Shown here piece after piece: positions 35,283-43,343 of a DNA stretch of 64,000 nt. Source of the DNA: Chitinibacter sp046530675 (GTDB lineage: Bacteria; Pseudomonadota; Gammaproteobacteria; Burkholderiales; Chitinibacteraceae); NCBI RefSeq assembly GCF_046530675.1, contig NZ_CP172558.1, forward strand, positions 1,054,001 to 1,118,000, written 5' to 3'. The translations under genes and the position numbers were made by a program. How positions within the stretch are numbered: position 1 is the stretch's first letter; every line of letters begins with the position of its first letter. The notes under the pieces were generated by a model. That model ran no database searches. It saw only the letters and a list, made by a program, of their open reading frames with translations, and was not told the origin of the DNA.

Positions 35283-36164
35283 ATGGCGCTGATTTATTAC
35301 GAACGCTTCGATTGTGACGACAATGGCTGGAATCGCCTCGTTGGCGCGCATGTGTTTCATAAGCCATCACACCCGCCGATGCGCGAGCGTGGCTTTTTTA
35401 TGTGCGGTATTTCCGAGGCTTGCGGCAGAAGCGAAATCGAGCGGATTGACGCCAATTTCCATGTGCTGCTGTTTTGCCTGGGCGGCGAAGGCGAGTTATT
35501 TGAAGGTGAGCAAACCTGGCCGTTTCACGCCGGGCAAATGGCTTTTCAACCGATGCGCGGGCAACGCGGCTTTCGGCGCACGGGCGATGCGCCTTTGCAT
35601 TTGGCGTGGTTTCTGCTTAATAACGACGTGCGCTGGGCGCATCTGGTTCAGCCGCATTGCTATGTCAAAGACAGCGATGCGGGCTGGCTACTACACGATG
35701 CCCTATCCCTGTATCAGCGTGAAGCCCAGTTAAATCAAAACGGACATGGCTATACCCTGGTTATGCAAGCATTGGAAATGCTGAGCATCCAGCTCGAGCG
35801 CGCAGTCGGAGCTGCCGATACACGGCTGGGTTGGCCGCAGCAATTGCACGCACTGTTCAGCGAAGTCGCCAAAGCGCCAGCGCACGATTGGCCGGTCGAA
35901 CAACTCGCGCAGCAACTCCAAATTACACCGGCGCATTTGCATAGACTGTGCCTGAGTCATCTGGGGCTGCCGCCGGGGCAGCAGGTTTTTGCCATACGCA
36001 TGCAACGTGCCCGCGAATTATTGGCCACGGGCATGCCGGTGAGCGCGGTAGCCAGCGCCGTCGCATATCGGGAAGTCGCCAGCTTCTCGCGGCGCTTTCG
36101 CCAACATTTCGGCGTTTCACCCAGTCAAATTACCAAGGGTATCGCCATCAAACCTATGCCTTGA
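35283..36164 (+). CDS. AraC family transcriptional regulator
   Basis: 293 residues. N-terminal cupin-like sensing domain (about 1-160, HVLLFCLGGEGELFEGEQTW, FHAGQMAFQP). C-terminal double helix-turn-helix of AraC type: WPVEQLAQQLQITPAHLHRL and MPVSAVASAVAYREVASFSR, then RQHFGVSPSQI (about 195-285). It is a DNA-binding regulator in the cytoplasm that responds to a small ligand. Divergent from the phosphotransferase-esterase pair with about 106 bases between starts, so it probably controls that pair. The last 9 residues may come from an inserted GTAT-type element. Confidence 0.93.
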   Translation: MALIYYERFDCDDNGWNRLVGAHVFHKPSHPPMRERGFFMCGISEACGRSEIERIDANFHVLLFCLGGEGELFEGEQTWPFHAGQMAFQPMRGQRGFRRTGDAPLHLAWFLLNNDVRWAHLVQPHCYVKDSDAGWLLHDALSLYQREAQLNQNGHGYTLVMQALEMLSIQLERAVGAADTRLGWPQQLHALFSEVAKAPAHDWPVEQLAQQLQITPAHLHRLCLSHLGLPPGQQVFAIRMQRARELLATGMPVSAVASAVAYREVASFSRRFRQHFGVSPSQITKGIAIKPMP

Positions 36165-36183
36165 GCCGCCCACCAAAATATAC
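36136..36183. repeat. Possible GTAT-type element overlapping the AraC 3' end
   Basis: Left end AAGGGTATCGCC (36135) and right end CAAAATATACCCTAGG (to about 36183) have the inverted GGGTAT ends of the family. The pairing inside is poor, so membership is uncertain. Confidence 0.4.
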
Positions 36184-36184
36184 C

Positions 36185-36697
36185 CTAGGAGAGTAACTTG
36201 CGTATTTTGCCTAGCGCCGTTAATTCTTGCCGGGCAAATTCCAGCACCGCGTCTTCGTCGATCAGCTCATCAGCCGCAAGACGGCTTAAATCCAGCCCGA
36301 GTCGGGCGGCCAGTGTCGCCGCAGCCGGGCTGACTGATAGAGCCGGGCTCAAACCGGCGTGGACTATCGGCGATACAGGCGGTGGGGCGCAGAATGCCGG
36401 ATCAGCAGCCTGCCCGTCGTCGAGGTCAAACAGATAGTCGGCGCTGGGTTTTTCGGCAATTTCCATCAAGAGCAACAAATCGGCGCTTTGCACAAAATCA
36501 CCACGCTGCACCATCAGACTGGTGACTTGCCCTTCTTCAGGAGCAACAACCTGCCATTCCTGATCGGCGGCGAGCAAGGTGATCAACAGACTGTCGCCTG
36601 CGACTTGTTGCCCCGGTTTCACGTGAAACACGGCGACCTCGGCAGCCTCGGGCAGCTCGGGGGCACAAATCAGGTGAGTGGTATAACTGATCGTCAT
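36185..36697 (-). CDS. E2-like protein: lipoyl-fold domain lacking the acceptor lysine, plus E3-binding domain
   Basis: 170 residues. Residues 1-80 read as a lipoyl/biotinyl-type hammerhead: GQQVAGDSLLITLLAADQEW, then VVAPEEGQVTSLMVQRGDFV. The usual acceptor DK at the central turn is replaced by DQ. After a linker of P and A residues, VSPAAATLAARLGLDLSRLA (about 122-141) matches the peripheral-subunit-binding domain of 2-oxo acid dehydrogenase E2 proteins. No acyltransferase domain follows, so it cannot be a full E2. It may be a scaffold or decoy for a dehydrogenase complex. A perfect parS-like palindrome lies inside it. It is divergent from ackA. Confidence 0.75.
   Translation of the reverse strand: MTISYTTHLICAPELPEAAEVAVFHVKPGQQVAGDSLLITLLAADQEWQVVAPEEGQVTSLMVQRGDFVQSADLLLLMEIAEKPSADYLFDLDDGQAADPAFCAPPPVSPIVHAGLSPALSVSPAAATLAARLGLDLSRLAADELIDEDAVLEFARQELTALGKIRKLLS
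36615..36630. promoter_or_regulatory. parS-like ParB-binding site inside a coding region
   Basis: GGTTTCACGTGAAACA contains the perfect 14-bp palindrome GTTTCACGTGAAAC (36616-36629). It matches the well-known bacterial parS consensus TGTTTCACGTGAAACA in 15 of 16 positions. It encodes FHVK in the lipoyl-like domain. Confidence 0.85.
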
Positions 36698-36850
36698 TAT
36701 TTACCGTCCAAGGCTTTGATATACGCCAAACCATCTTGGCGTAAAACAAACTAAACTATGCTGCGATCTGTCAGTATCAATTAAATAAAGCGCTGCACGC
36801 AAGACTGGCAAAGCAGGTGCGGCGATTTTCCCAGTCTTTAGGAGTTTCTG

Positions 36851-38047
36851 ATGAGCGATCTGGTCTTAGTCATTAATGCAGGTTCTTCCAGCATCAAGTT
36901 TTCACTGTTTGAAACTGCTGGCGCGGCCGATCCGCAAGTGCTGTTCAAGGGGCAAATGGAAGGGCTGTATGTCGCGCCGCAATTTAGCGCCAAGGATGCC
37001 GCAGACAATAAAGTGGCTGACGAAACCCTGCCTGCCGATAAACCGAAAAATCACGATTATGCGCTGCGTCATATGTTGGCATGGCTGCAGGCACGGCTGG
37101 GCGGCCGCGAGATCAAGGTGATCGGCCATCGCGTCGTGCACGGCGGAACGAAATACTCTCACCCGGAACAGGTCACGCCCGAGCTGATCGCCGGTTTGGA
37201 AGCGCTAATCCCGCTCGCTCCGCTGCACGAGCCACATAATATTGCGCCGATCCGGATTTTGCAGGAATTGCTACCGAACGCACCGCAAGTGACTTGTTTC
37301 GATACGGCCTTTCACACGACGCAACCCGAAATCAACCAGCTTTACGCCTTGCCGTACGAGTTTTCGCAACAAGAGGGGATCCGCCGTTACGGCTTTCACG
37401 GTCTCTCGTATGAATACATTGCCAGCGTTTTGCCGCAAATCGATACGCGCGCTTTTGAGGGGCGCACCGTCGTTGCGCATCTGGGTAATGGCTCGTCGAT
37501 GGCCGGCTTGCTCAAGGGTGTTTGTCAGGCGACGACGATGGGCTTTACCGCACTCGAAGGGCTGGCAATGGGAACGCGTTGCGGCAATATCGACGGCGGC
37601 GTGCTGCTGCATCTGATGAATCATCTGAAAATGGACGCCAAGCAGATCGAAACACTGCTGTACAAGGAATCGGGACTGTTGGGTCTGTCGGGCATTTCGA
37701 GCGATATGCGCGCTTTGCAGGCGAGTGACGAGCCACGCGCCAAGCTGGCGATCAATTATTTCGCCAACCGTGTCGCTCGCGAAACCGCTTCGCTGGCGAC
37801 GGCAATCGGCGGTCTTGATTGTCTGGTCTTTACCGCCGGGATCGGTGAAAACGATGCGCTCACGCGTGCCAATGTCTGCCATCAATTGCGCTGGCTCGGC
37901 GTCGAGCTCGACGAAGCAGCCAACGCAGTCCGTTCGGGCGAACCACGCCGCATCAGTCTGGCCGACAGCAAAGTGAGCGTTTATGTCATCCCGACCAATG
38001 AAGAACTGATGATTGCGCGACAAGCACTGGCAACGGTCAAGGCCTGA
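36851..38047 (+). CDS. ackA: Acetate kinase
   Basis: 398 residues. Motifs: LVLVINAGSSSIKFSLFE (about 4-21), IGHRVVHGG with catalytic His/Arg near 97, CFDTAFHTTQP, RRYGFHGLSYEY, VVAHLGNGSSM and FTAGIGEND. It interconverts acetyl phosphate and ATP with acetate and ADP in the cytoplasm. It pairs functionally with pta at 5977, though not adjacent. ATG 36851 is preceded by AGGAGT about 7 bases upstream. The transcript probably ends at the hairpin 38177-38201. Confidence 0.97.
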   Translation: MSDLVLVINAGSSSIKFSLFETAGAADPQVLFKGQMEGLYVAPQFSAKDAADNKVADETLPADKPKNHDYALRHMLAWLQARLGGREIKVIGHRVVHGGTKYSHPEQVTPELIAGLEALIPLAPLHEPHNIAPIRILQELLPNAPQVTCFDTAFHTTQPEINQLYALPYEFSQQEGIRRYGFHGLSYEYIASVLPQIDTRAFEGRTVVAHLGNGSSMAGLLKGVCQATTMGFTALEGLAMGTRCGNIDGGVLLHLMNHLKMDAKQIETLLYKESGLLGLSGISSDMRALQASDEPRAKLAINYFANRVARETASLATAIGGLDCLVFTAGIGENDALTRANVCHQLRWLGVELDEAANAVRSGEPRRISLADSKVSVYVIPTNEELMIARQALATVKA

Positions 38048-38052
38048 GTCAT

Positions 38053-38155
38053 AAGTACCCATACAAAAGTTTTCCAGCAAGGCACCGAGCCGCAGACAGT
38101 ACAAGTAGTACGACAAGACGAGGTAACGATGCTGGAAAATTTTTGGCTTACTATT
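38053..38155. repeat. Dispersed repeat, copy 2 of 3
   Basis: Starts TAAGTACCCATACAAAAGTT, has the core CCAGCAAGGCACCGAGCCG and ACGAGGTAACGATGCTGG, and ends AAAATTTTTGGCTTACTATT. It lacks the GC-rich CGGGGT(A/G)GCC module present in copies 1 and 3. It starts five bases after the ackA stop. Confidence 0.8.
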
Positions 38156-38176
38156 TATCGTCAACGTCATTTTAAC

Positions 38177-38201
38177 GAGCGGGCTATAACCCGCTCTTTT
38201 T
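38177..38201 (+). terminator. Intrinsic terminator downstream of ackA
   Basis: GAGCGGG (38177-38183) pairs with CCCGCTC (38190-38196) around CTATAA, followed by TTTTT. Confidence 0.85.
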
Positions 38202-38282
38202 CATTGAGCCCGATGAAAAGTGCCCAAGCAGCACACTTGCTGCTAGCATTAGCGGAATTTGTTCATCCCTCTCAGGTGCTGC

Positions 38283-39038
38283 ATGCAAGAACAAGATGTC
38301 ATTGTTGATCTGGAAATCGAACCGCGCCGTGTACCGACGATGCATGGCTGGCAATGGATCGTGCAAGCCTTTGCACTTTTTCGCCTAAATCCGCTGATCT
38401 GGCTGGGGCTGACTGCGCTGTTTATTGTCATCATGCTCGGCATCAGCCTGCTGCCGCTGATTGGCGGCTTTGCCAGCACGCTGCTAGGCCCGGTCTTGCT
38501 CGGCGGCCTGATGATCGCCGCGCATAATGGGGCGCATGGCATTGCACCGCAAATCAATGATCTGTTTGCCGGATTCAAATTCCGCAGTTTCGAACTGGTG
38601 AAAGTCGGTGCGTATTACATGCTCGGAACGGTCTTGCTGCTGTTTGTTTTCAGCGGGCTGCTTGGCCTATTGCAATGGATGGGGCTGATTGATGTGCTGC
38701 CCGATACGCTAGAATCTCTCGAGCAGATCGAGCATCTCTGGCCGTTGGGATTGCTGATGCTGGCCTGTTTCGCTCTGGTTTACAGTACTTATTTCTTCGC
38801 ACCCGCTCTGGTCGTTCTGAATGAAATGAACGCAGCCGATGCGATGAAAATGTCGTTTCTGGCGTTCTGGCGTAATTGGTCGCCAATTTTGCTGATGTCA
38901 TTGCTCGGCAGCTTGTTGCTCATTGTGCTGATGCTGCCGGCTTTTCTGGGCTTGCTGGTCGGCTTGCCGGTGGTGCTGATTACCAGTTATGTGTGTTATG
39001 CCGATATTTTTGCAGATGGTCAGGGAGAATTGTCGTGA
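38283..39038 (+). CDS. BPSS1780-type inner membrane protein of unknown function
   Basis: 251 residues from ATG 38283. After a short cytoplasmic start (RRVPTMHGWQWIVQAFALFR) there are about six transmembrane segments, including LIWLGLTALFIVIMLGISLL and ILLMSLLGSLLLIVLMLPAF. FFAPALVVLNEMNAADAMKM is the conserved segment of this betaproteobacterial family. Its function is unknown. The stop overlaps the dgkA start (GTGA), so the two are co-translated. Confidence 0.85.
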   Translation: MQEQDVIVDLEIEPRRVPTMHGWQWIVQAFALFRLNPLIWLGLTALFIVIMLGISLLPLIGGFASTLLGPVLLGGLMIAAHNGAHGIAPQINDLFAGFKFRSFELVKVGAYYMLGTVLLLFVFSGLLGLLQWMGLIDVLPDTLESLEQIEHLWPLGLLMLACFALVYSTYFFAPALVVLNEMNAADAMKMSFLAFWRNWSPILLMSLLGSLLLIVLMLPAFLGLLVGLPVVLITSYVCYADIFADGQGELS

Positions 39039-39406
39039 GTGAAAGCCCATTCAAAGGCAAAACCGGCGTCAAGCGTGTTTTAAATGCGCTGGGTTATTCG
39101 ATTGATGGTCTGCTGGCCGGCTGGCAGAACGAAGCGGCGTTCCGGCAGGTCTCCGTGATGGCCATCATCGGCGTCCCGCTGGCACTGCTGTTACCCTTGC
39201 CAATCTGGGGTAAAGCCGTATTGGTATTGAGCCATCTGGCCTGCGTGATTGTCGAACTGCTCAATTCGGCGATTGAAGCAGCTGTCGATCACACCTCGTT
39301 GGAAAAACACCATCTGGCCAAACGCGCCAAAGATCTGGGCAGCGCAGCGCAACTGATCGGCCTGATCAATCTGAGTATCATGTGGGCACTGGTTTTACTC
39401 GCCTGA
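39035..39406 (+). CDS. dgkA: Diacylglycerol kinase, prokaryotic type
   Basis: 123 residues from GTG 39035, with GGGAGAA 6 bases upstream; the start overlaps the preceding stop by four bases. Three transmembrane helices. The conserved motif VELLNSAIEAAVD (about residues 71-83) carries the catalytic Glu residues, and the N-terminal ALGYSIDGLLAGWQNEAAFRQ matches E. coli DgkA. It phosphorylates diacylglycerol to phosphatidic acid at the inner membrane, recycling lipid left by phosphoglycerol transfer. This may link functionally to the LTA-synthase-like enzyme at 10804. Confidence 0.95.
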   Translation: MSESPFKGKTGVKRVLNALGYSIDGLLAGWQNEAAFRQVSVMAIIGVPLALLLPLPIWGKAVLVLSHLACVIVELLNSAIEAAVDHTSLEKHHLAKRAKDLGSAAQLIGLINLSIMWALVLLA

Positions 39407-39415
39407 TAAACAAAT

Positions 39416-39439
39416 GGCTATGGGTATATGCCCATAGCC
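39416..39439. terminator. Hairpin between convergent dgkA and DUF2721 genes
   Basis: Perfect 9-bp stem GGCTATGGG / CCCATAGCC with loop TATATG. It contains the GGGTATAT motif, so it may be a minimal GTAT-type element used as a bidirectional terminator. Confidence 0.7.
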
Positions 39440-39475
39440 CTCATTTATAAAAACCTACAGCAACATACCCAACCA

Positions 39476-39886
39476 TCATCCTTGAGGACTGTCTTCCTCG
39501 ATATCGGCCAGCAAAATTTTCAGCGCAGCGTCCGAAACCATCACTTCGAGCAGACACAGCACCAGCGAAATAATCATCAGCAGCAGGCTGCTGACAAACA
39601 ATCCCCACGCCCAGCCCAGATGCGATAGCGACACCAGGATCATCGAAACAATACACAGCAGCAAACTGCTGATGCCAAATGCCTGCATATAACGAATCAG
39701 CCAGACACGCATTTTGAGATTGCTCAGCTGGCGCAGGATATTTTCTTGAGGCTTGTCCCGGTGATGTTCATAGAGCTGGCGAATAATGCCCGAAATGGCC
39801 AGAAAGCGATTGGTATAGGCGAGCATCAGCAATGAAATGGCGGGGAACAGCAGCGATGGTGTGGTGATACTGAAATTATCCATCAT
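39476..39886 (-). CDS. DUF2721 membrane protein
   Basis: 136 residues with three transmembrane segments. ITTPSLLFPAISLLMLAYTNRFLAI at the N-terminus, then a cytoplasmic loop (RQLYEHHRDKPQENILRQL) and two C-terminal helices are the pattern of DUF2721. Function is unknown. Two adjacent ATG codons (39886, 39883) are possible starts. It overlaps the end of the LytTR regulator gene by 11 bases, so it probably belongs to that operon. Confidence 0.85.
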   Translation of the reverse strand: MMDNFSITTPSLLFPAISLLMLAYTNRFLAISGIIRQLYEHHRDKPQENILRQLSNLKMRVWLIRYMQAFGISSLLLCIVSMILVSLSHLGWAWGLFVSSLLLMIISLVLCLLEVMVSDAALKILLADIEEDSPQG

Positions 39887-40652
39887 GGCCTTTCTTGAAA
39901 TCCTTGATCACATGCTGCTGGCGGCGGCTGACCGGCAAACGTTCTGGCACATCGCGCAAAATCACCACCCAGTGACCTTCACCACCGCCATTGACCGATT
40001 CGCGCTCGAACCCGGCAATACTATCGCGGGAAACCAGACAGTTGCGATGTATTCGCACAAACTTTGATCCAAATTCATCTTCAAGCTTGGTCAGTGAGTC
40101 TTCGAGCAGGTATTCGCGATCGTGCGTGCGCAAGGTAATGTATTTTTGCTCGGCTTTCAGAAAGCGCGCTTCGGAAACCGGAATCAGATGTACTCTGCCG
40201 CGCTCGGAAACGCTGAAATGACTGCGCGCACCGTCATTGGCCGGTATGCTGCTGCCCGCTTCAACCGGGCTGTGGCGCAATTCAAGCACCCGTTTTAACG
40301 CCGAAAGCAGCCGTTCGGTGCGGATCGGCTTGAGCAGATAATCAACTGCACGAACATCAAAGGCGGCCACGCCATAATCTTCAAACGCCGTCGCAAAAAT
40401 AACCGCCGGAGGACGGGATAGATTGAGCAATTTGCGCGCGACTTCGATTCCGCTCATTTGTGGCATCTGGATATCCAGAATCACAACGTCGATTTCATGT
40501 TCGGCAATTTGAGGCAACGCAGTCATCCCATTGGTGGCAGTACCAACGATCACGTGCGGGCACTCCTGCGCACAATCCCCCAACAGGTCTTGCAGGCGCA
40601 TCAAGGCCGGTAATTCGTCATCAACTAAAAACAGGCGCAACGGTTTGTTCAT
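39876..40652 (-). CDS. LytTR-family response regulator
   Basis: 258 residues. Receiver domain with DDE near residue 11, phospho-Asp in DVVILDIQMPQMSG (about 57) and YLLKPIRTERL. The C-terminal LytTR DNA-binding domain contains VSEARFLKAEQKYITLRT, SLTKLEDEFGSKFVRIHRNC and SRDSIAGFE. It regulates transcription under control of the LytS-like kinase encoded upstream, whose 3' end overlaps this gene by 32 bases. It resembles AlgR-type regulators by domain order, but the target genes are unknown. Confidence 0.93.
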   Translation of the reverse strand: MNKPLRLFLVDDELPALMRLQDLLGDCAQECPHVIVGTATNGMTALPQIAEHEIDVVILDIQMPQMSGIEVARKLLNLSRPPAVIFATAFEDYGVAAFDVRAVDYLLKPIRTERLLSALKRVLELRHSPVEAGSSIPANDGARSHFSVSERGRVHLIPVSEARFLKAEQKYITLRTHDREYLLEDSLTKLEDEFGSKFVRIHRNCLVSRDSIAGFERESVNGGGEGHWVVILRDVPERLPVSRRQQHVIKDFKKGHDG

Positions 40653-41652
40653 TGTTCAGCTCCCTAAAGGGCAGCACGATATGTATTTGATAATAGTCAT
40701 TTCCACGCTGAATGCTTAAGTTTGCCTCGGCATCGAAATACAGCAGCAATCGCTCACGCACATTTTCCTGCGCCATACCATTCCCCGATTTGGCAACGAC
40801 ATTGGGCAAGAGCGGGTTACGAATGTTGATATGAACTTCAGCGCGCGAGCGGAAAATATTGATGTGAATCGTTCCGGGTTCGATGCTGGGCTCAATGCCA
40901 TGGTAAACCGCATTTTCGAGCAAAGGCTGCAAAATCAACGGTGGAATCGATGCTTTTTCCGGCATATTGTCGATATGCCATTCGATATTCAGCCGCTCGC
41001 CCAGCCTGACCTTTTCGATTTCCAGATAACCCTTAGCCAGCTCGACTTCACGCTTCAAGCTCGACAATGAAGATTGCGTCCCCATTGCAACCCGAAATAA
41101 TTCAGACAAATTTTGCAGCAAATGCTCAGCCAGTTTTGGCTGGCTGCGAATTAAAGATAGCACTGCATTCAAACTATTAAAGAAAAAATGCGGCCGAATC
41201 CTAGCCTGCAAAGCCAGCAGCCGCGCTTCGGCTAGTCGTGGCGAAAGCGTTTTCAACCAGAGCTGGTAATGCCACATCAGCAGCGCAGTCGTTATCAACA
41301 CCAGCATCAGCATCTGCATCAGACTGACCGTCAACAGCTCAAACAACAACTTGCTAAACACTTGATGCACCAGTGCAGCCCAAGACAACACAATGCCATA
41401 GACCAGCACCAAAGCCCGTTGATAAAGCCATCGCTGCAAAAATGGCGCAAACAAAGCCAGCAATGACATTGACCCCATCAAAATCGGCTCGACCCAGAAA
41501 GCGACATCACCCAATCTGACAGCCCATTCGCTCCAGCTGCTGATTGCTGCGCAGACATAGAGCAACATGCCGATATGCACCAACATTAAGGCGCGCAAAA
41601 CAACGCCAAAATTACGAAAATCCGGCATCACCGGCTTGTATTGTTCCATCAA
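40621..41652 (-). CDS. LytS/YehU-type sensor histidine kinase
   Basis: 343 residues. About five to six transmembrane segments fill residues 15-140, then the His_kinase domain: ALQARIRPHFFFNSLNAVLSLIRSQ (phospho-His near residue 174) and a HATPase region with PPLILQPLLENAVYHGIEP and GNGMAQENVRERL. This is the usual partner of LytTR regulators. The sensing part is in the membrane, so the signal may be membrane state or a hydrophobic ligand. Divergent from comM with about 68 bases between starts. Confidence 0.92.
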   Translation of the reverse strand: MMEQYKPVMPDFRNFGVVLRALMLVHIGMLLYVCAAISSWSEWAVRLGDVAFWVEPILMGSMSLLALFAPFLQRWLYQRALVLVYGIVLSWAALVHQVFSKLLFELLTVSLMQMLMLVLITTALLMWHYQLWLKTLSPRLAEARLLALQARIRPHFFFNSLNAVLSLIRSQPKLAEHLLQNLSELFRVAMGTQSSLSSLKREVELAKGYLEIEKVRLGERLNIEWHIDNMPEKASIPPLILQPLLENAVYHGIEPSIEPGTIHINIFRSRAEVHINIRNPLLPNVVAKSGNGMAQENVRERLLLYFDAEANLSIQRGNDYYQIHIVLPFRELNNEQTVAPVFS

Positions 41653-41720
41653 ATCTTTCCCAAACCGTCAAAATCATTCTTAAACTGTAATGTTTACAAT
41701 AGCATCGTATAAGGATAGCT

Positions 41721-43220
41721 ATGTCATTGGCAGTCCTGTTTTCTCGCGCACTTGATGGTATGCAGGCACAACTGGTCAGCGTCGAGGTTCATTTGGCCAA
41801 CGGACTTCCTGCATTCAATCTGGTCGGCTTGGCCGATACAGAGGTACGCGAAGCGCGCGAGCGGGTACGGGCCGCCATTCAAGTCGCCGGATTTGAGTTT
41901 CCAGCCCGAAGAATTACTGTCAACCTCGCGCCTGCCGATTTGCCCAAAGGTGCCGGACATTATGATCTGGCCATCGCCATCGGTATTCTAGCTGCCAGCG
42001 GACAAATGCCGTCGGACAAACTGGCTGAATATGAATTTGCCGGCGAATTGGGGCTTACCGGTCAATTGCGAGCCATCCGCGGCGGGCTGGCTTTGGCCAT
42101 GGCGGCTCGCGATGCGGGGCGAACGCTGGTCATCAGCCAGAGCAGCGCGGCCGAAGCGGCGCTTATCCGAGATGCCGCCGTACTGGCAGCCGAACATTTG
42201 CTTGAAGTCTGTCAGCACTTTAGCGCCGAATCGTCTAGCACACTGTCATTCGCCCAAGCGTCCCAAACTCATTCATCCCCTGTCTATCCTGATCTGGCCG
42301 ATGTCAAAGGCCAGCTTCCGGCACGGCGGGCGTTGGAAATCGCTGCAGCGGGTAATCATTCATTACTGCTAATCGGCCCACCAGGGACTGGTAAATCGAT
42401 GCTGGCACAACGCTTACCCGGCTTATTACCGCCTTTAAACGAAACCGAGGCACTTGAAGCGGCAACAATACAATCTCTGAGTGCCAAGGGGCTCGACCCT
42501 GCTCAATTCGGATACCGCTCTTTTCGTGCACCGCACCATACAGCATCGAGTGTTGCACTGGTTGGGGGTGGCAGTATTCCGCAACCTGGCGAAATTTCAC
42601 TGGCGCACCACGGCGTGCTGTTTCTCGATGAATTACCCGAATATGACCGTAAAGTACTGGAAGTGCTGCGCGAGCCGCTGGAAAACGGCAAAATTCATAT
42701 CTCCCGCGCAGCGCGACAGGCCGAGTTTCCGGCGCAATTTCAGCTGGTCGCGGCGATGAATCCTTGTCCTTGCGGCTATCGCGGCCACCCGAAAAAAGCC
42801 TGCCGCTGCACCCCCGAGCAGATCGCCCGTTACCGCGGCCGCATTTCAGGCCCCTTGCTCGACCGGATTGATATGGTTGTCGAAGTCGGAGCGCTGCCCG
42901 ACGAAGTTTTGTTCAGCCGACAGGCAGGCGAAGCCAGTTTGTCGGTCAGGGAGCGTGTCGCACAGGCGCGAAGGCGTCAGCATACCCGTCAGGGCAAGCA
43001 TAACGCCGCATTGAATAGCCAGGCCGTCGACGAATATTGCCAGCTTGATGCAACAGGGTTGGCCTTATTGCAAAAAGCGGTCAGCCAATTGGCCTGGTCG
43101 GCGCGCGCTTACCATCGGGTTTTACGCGTAGCGCGCACAGTGGCCGATCTGGCTGCCAGCGAACACATCTCCAGCCAGCACATTGCCGAAGCGATTCAAT
43201 ACCGACGCGGAATCGAATAA
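41721..43220 (+). CDS. comM: YifB/ComM family AAA ATPase (Mg-chelatase-like)
   Basis: 499 residues. N-terminal Lon-type S5-like domain (VEVHLANGLPAFNLVGLADT), then a Mg-chelatase-like AAA core: Walker A LLIGPPGTGKSMLAQRLPGL near residue 214, Walker B GVLFLDELPEYDRKVLEVL, zinc-ribbon-like MNPCPCGYRGHPKKACRC and arginine finger ISGPLLDRIDMVVEV. ComM-type helicases extend branch migration during natural transformation. Its presence suggests competence capacity, in line with the pilin genes at the right edge. Confidence 0.95.
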   Translation: MSLAVLFSRALDGMQAQLVSVEVHLANGLPAFNLVGLADTEVREARERVRAAIQVAGFEFPARRITVNLAPADLPKGAGHYDLAIAIGILAASGQMPSDKLAEYEFAGELGLTGQLRAIRGGLALAMAARDAGRTLVISQSSAAEAALIRDAAVLAAEHLLEVCQHFSAESSSTLSFAQASQTHSSPVYPDLADVKGQLPARRALEIAAAGNHSLLLIGPPGTGKSMLAQRLPGLLPPLNETEALEAATIQSLSAKGLDPAQFGYRSFRAPHHTASSVALVGGGSIPQPGEISLAHHGVLFLDELPEYDRKVLEVLREPLENGKIHISRAARQAEFPAQFQLVAAMNPCPCGYRGHPKKACRCTPEQIARYRGRISGPLLDRIDMVVEVGALPDEVLFSRQAGEASLSVRERVAQARRRQHTRQGKHNAALNSQAVDEYCQLDATGLALLQKAVSQLAWSARAYHRVLRVARTVADLAASEHISSQHIAEAIQYRRGIE

Positions 43221-43341
43221 GTAAGCGTGCAAAAGTTTGGGCTCAAGGCTACCCCGTCCAGCAAGGCACCGAAGCCGCAGGCAGTACACACATACGACAA
43301 GGCGAGGTAACGATGCTGGAAAACTTTTGCTTGTCTACTTA
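43218..43341. repeat. Dispersed repeat, copy 3 of 3
   Basis: Begins within the comM stop codon: TAAGTAAGCGTGCAAAAGTT, then a GC module GGCTCAAGGCTACCCCGT, core CCAGCAAGGCACCGAAGCCG, GGCGAGGTAACGATGCTGG, and ends AAAACTTTTGCTTGTCTACTTA. The GC module is on the opposite side of the core compared with copy 1. The end of comM may be supplied by the element. Confidence 0.8.
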
Positions 43342-43343
43342 AA

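Noticed and set aside
37271..38170. 299-codon open frame antisense to ackA
   Set aside because: It is the mirror of a well-conserved gene with a GC-biased third position and encodes no recognisable protein.
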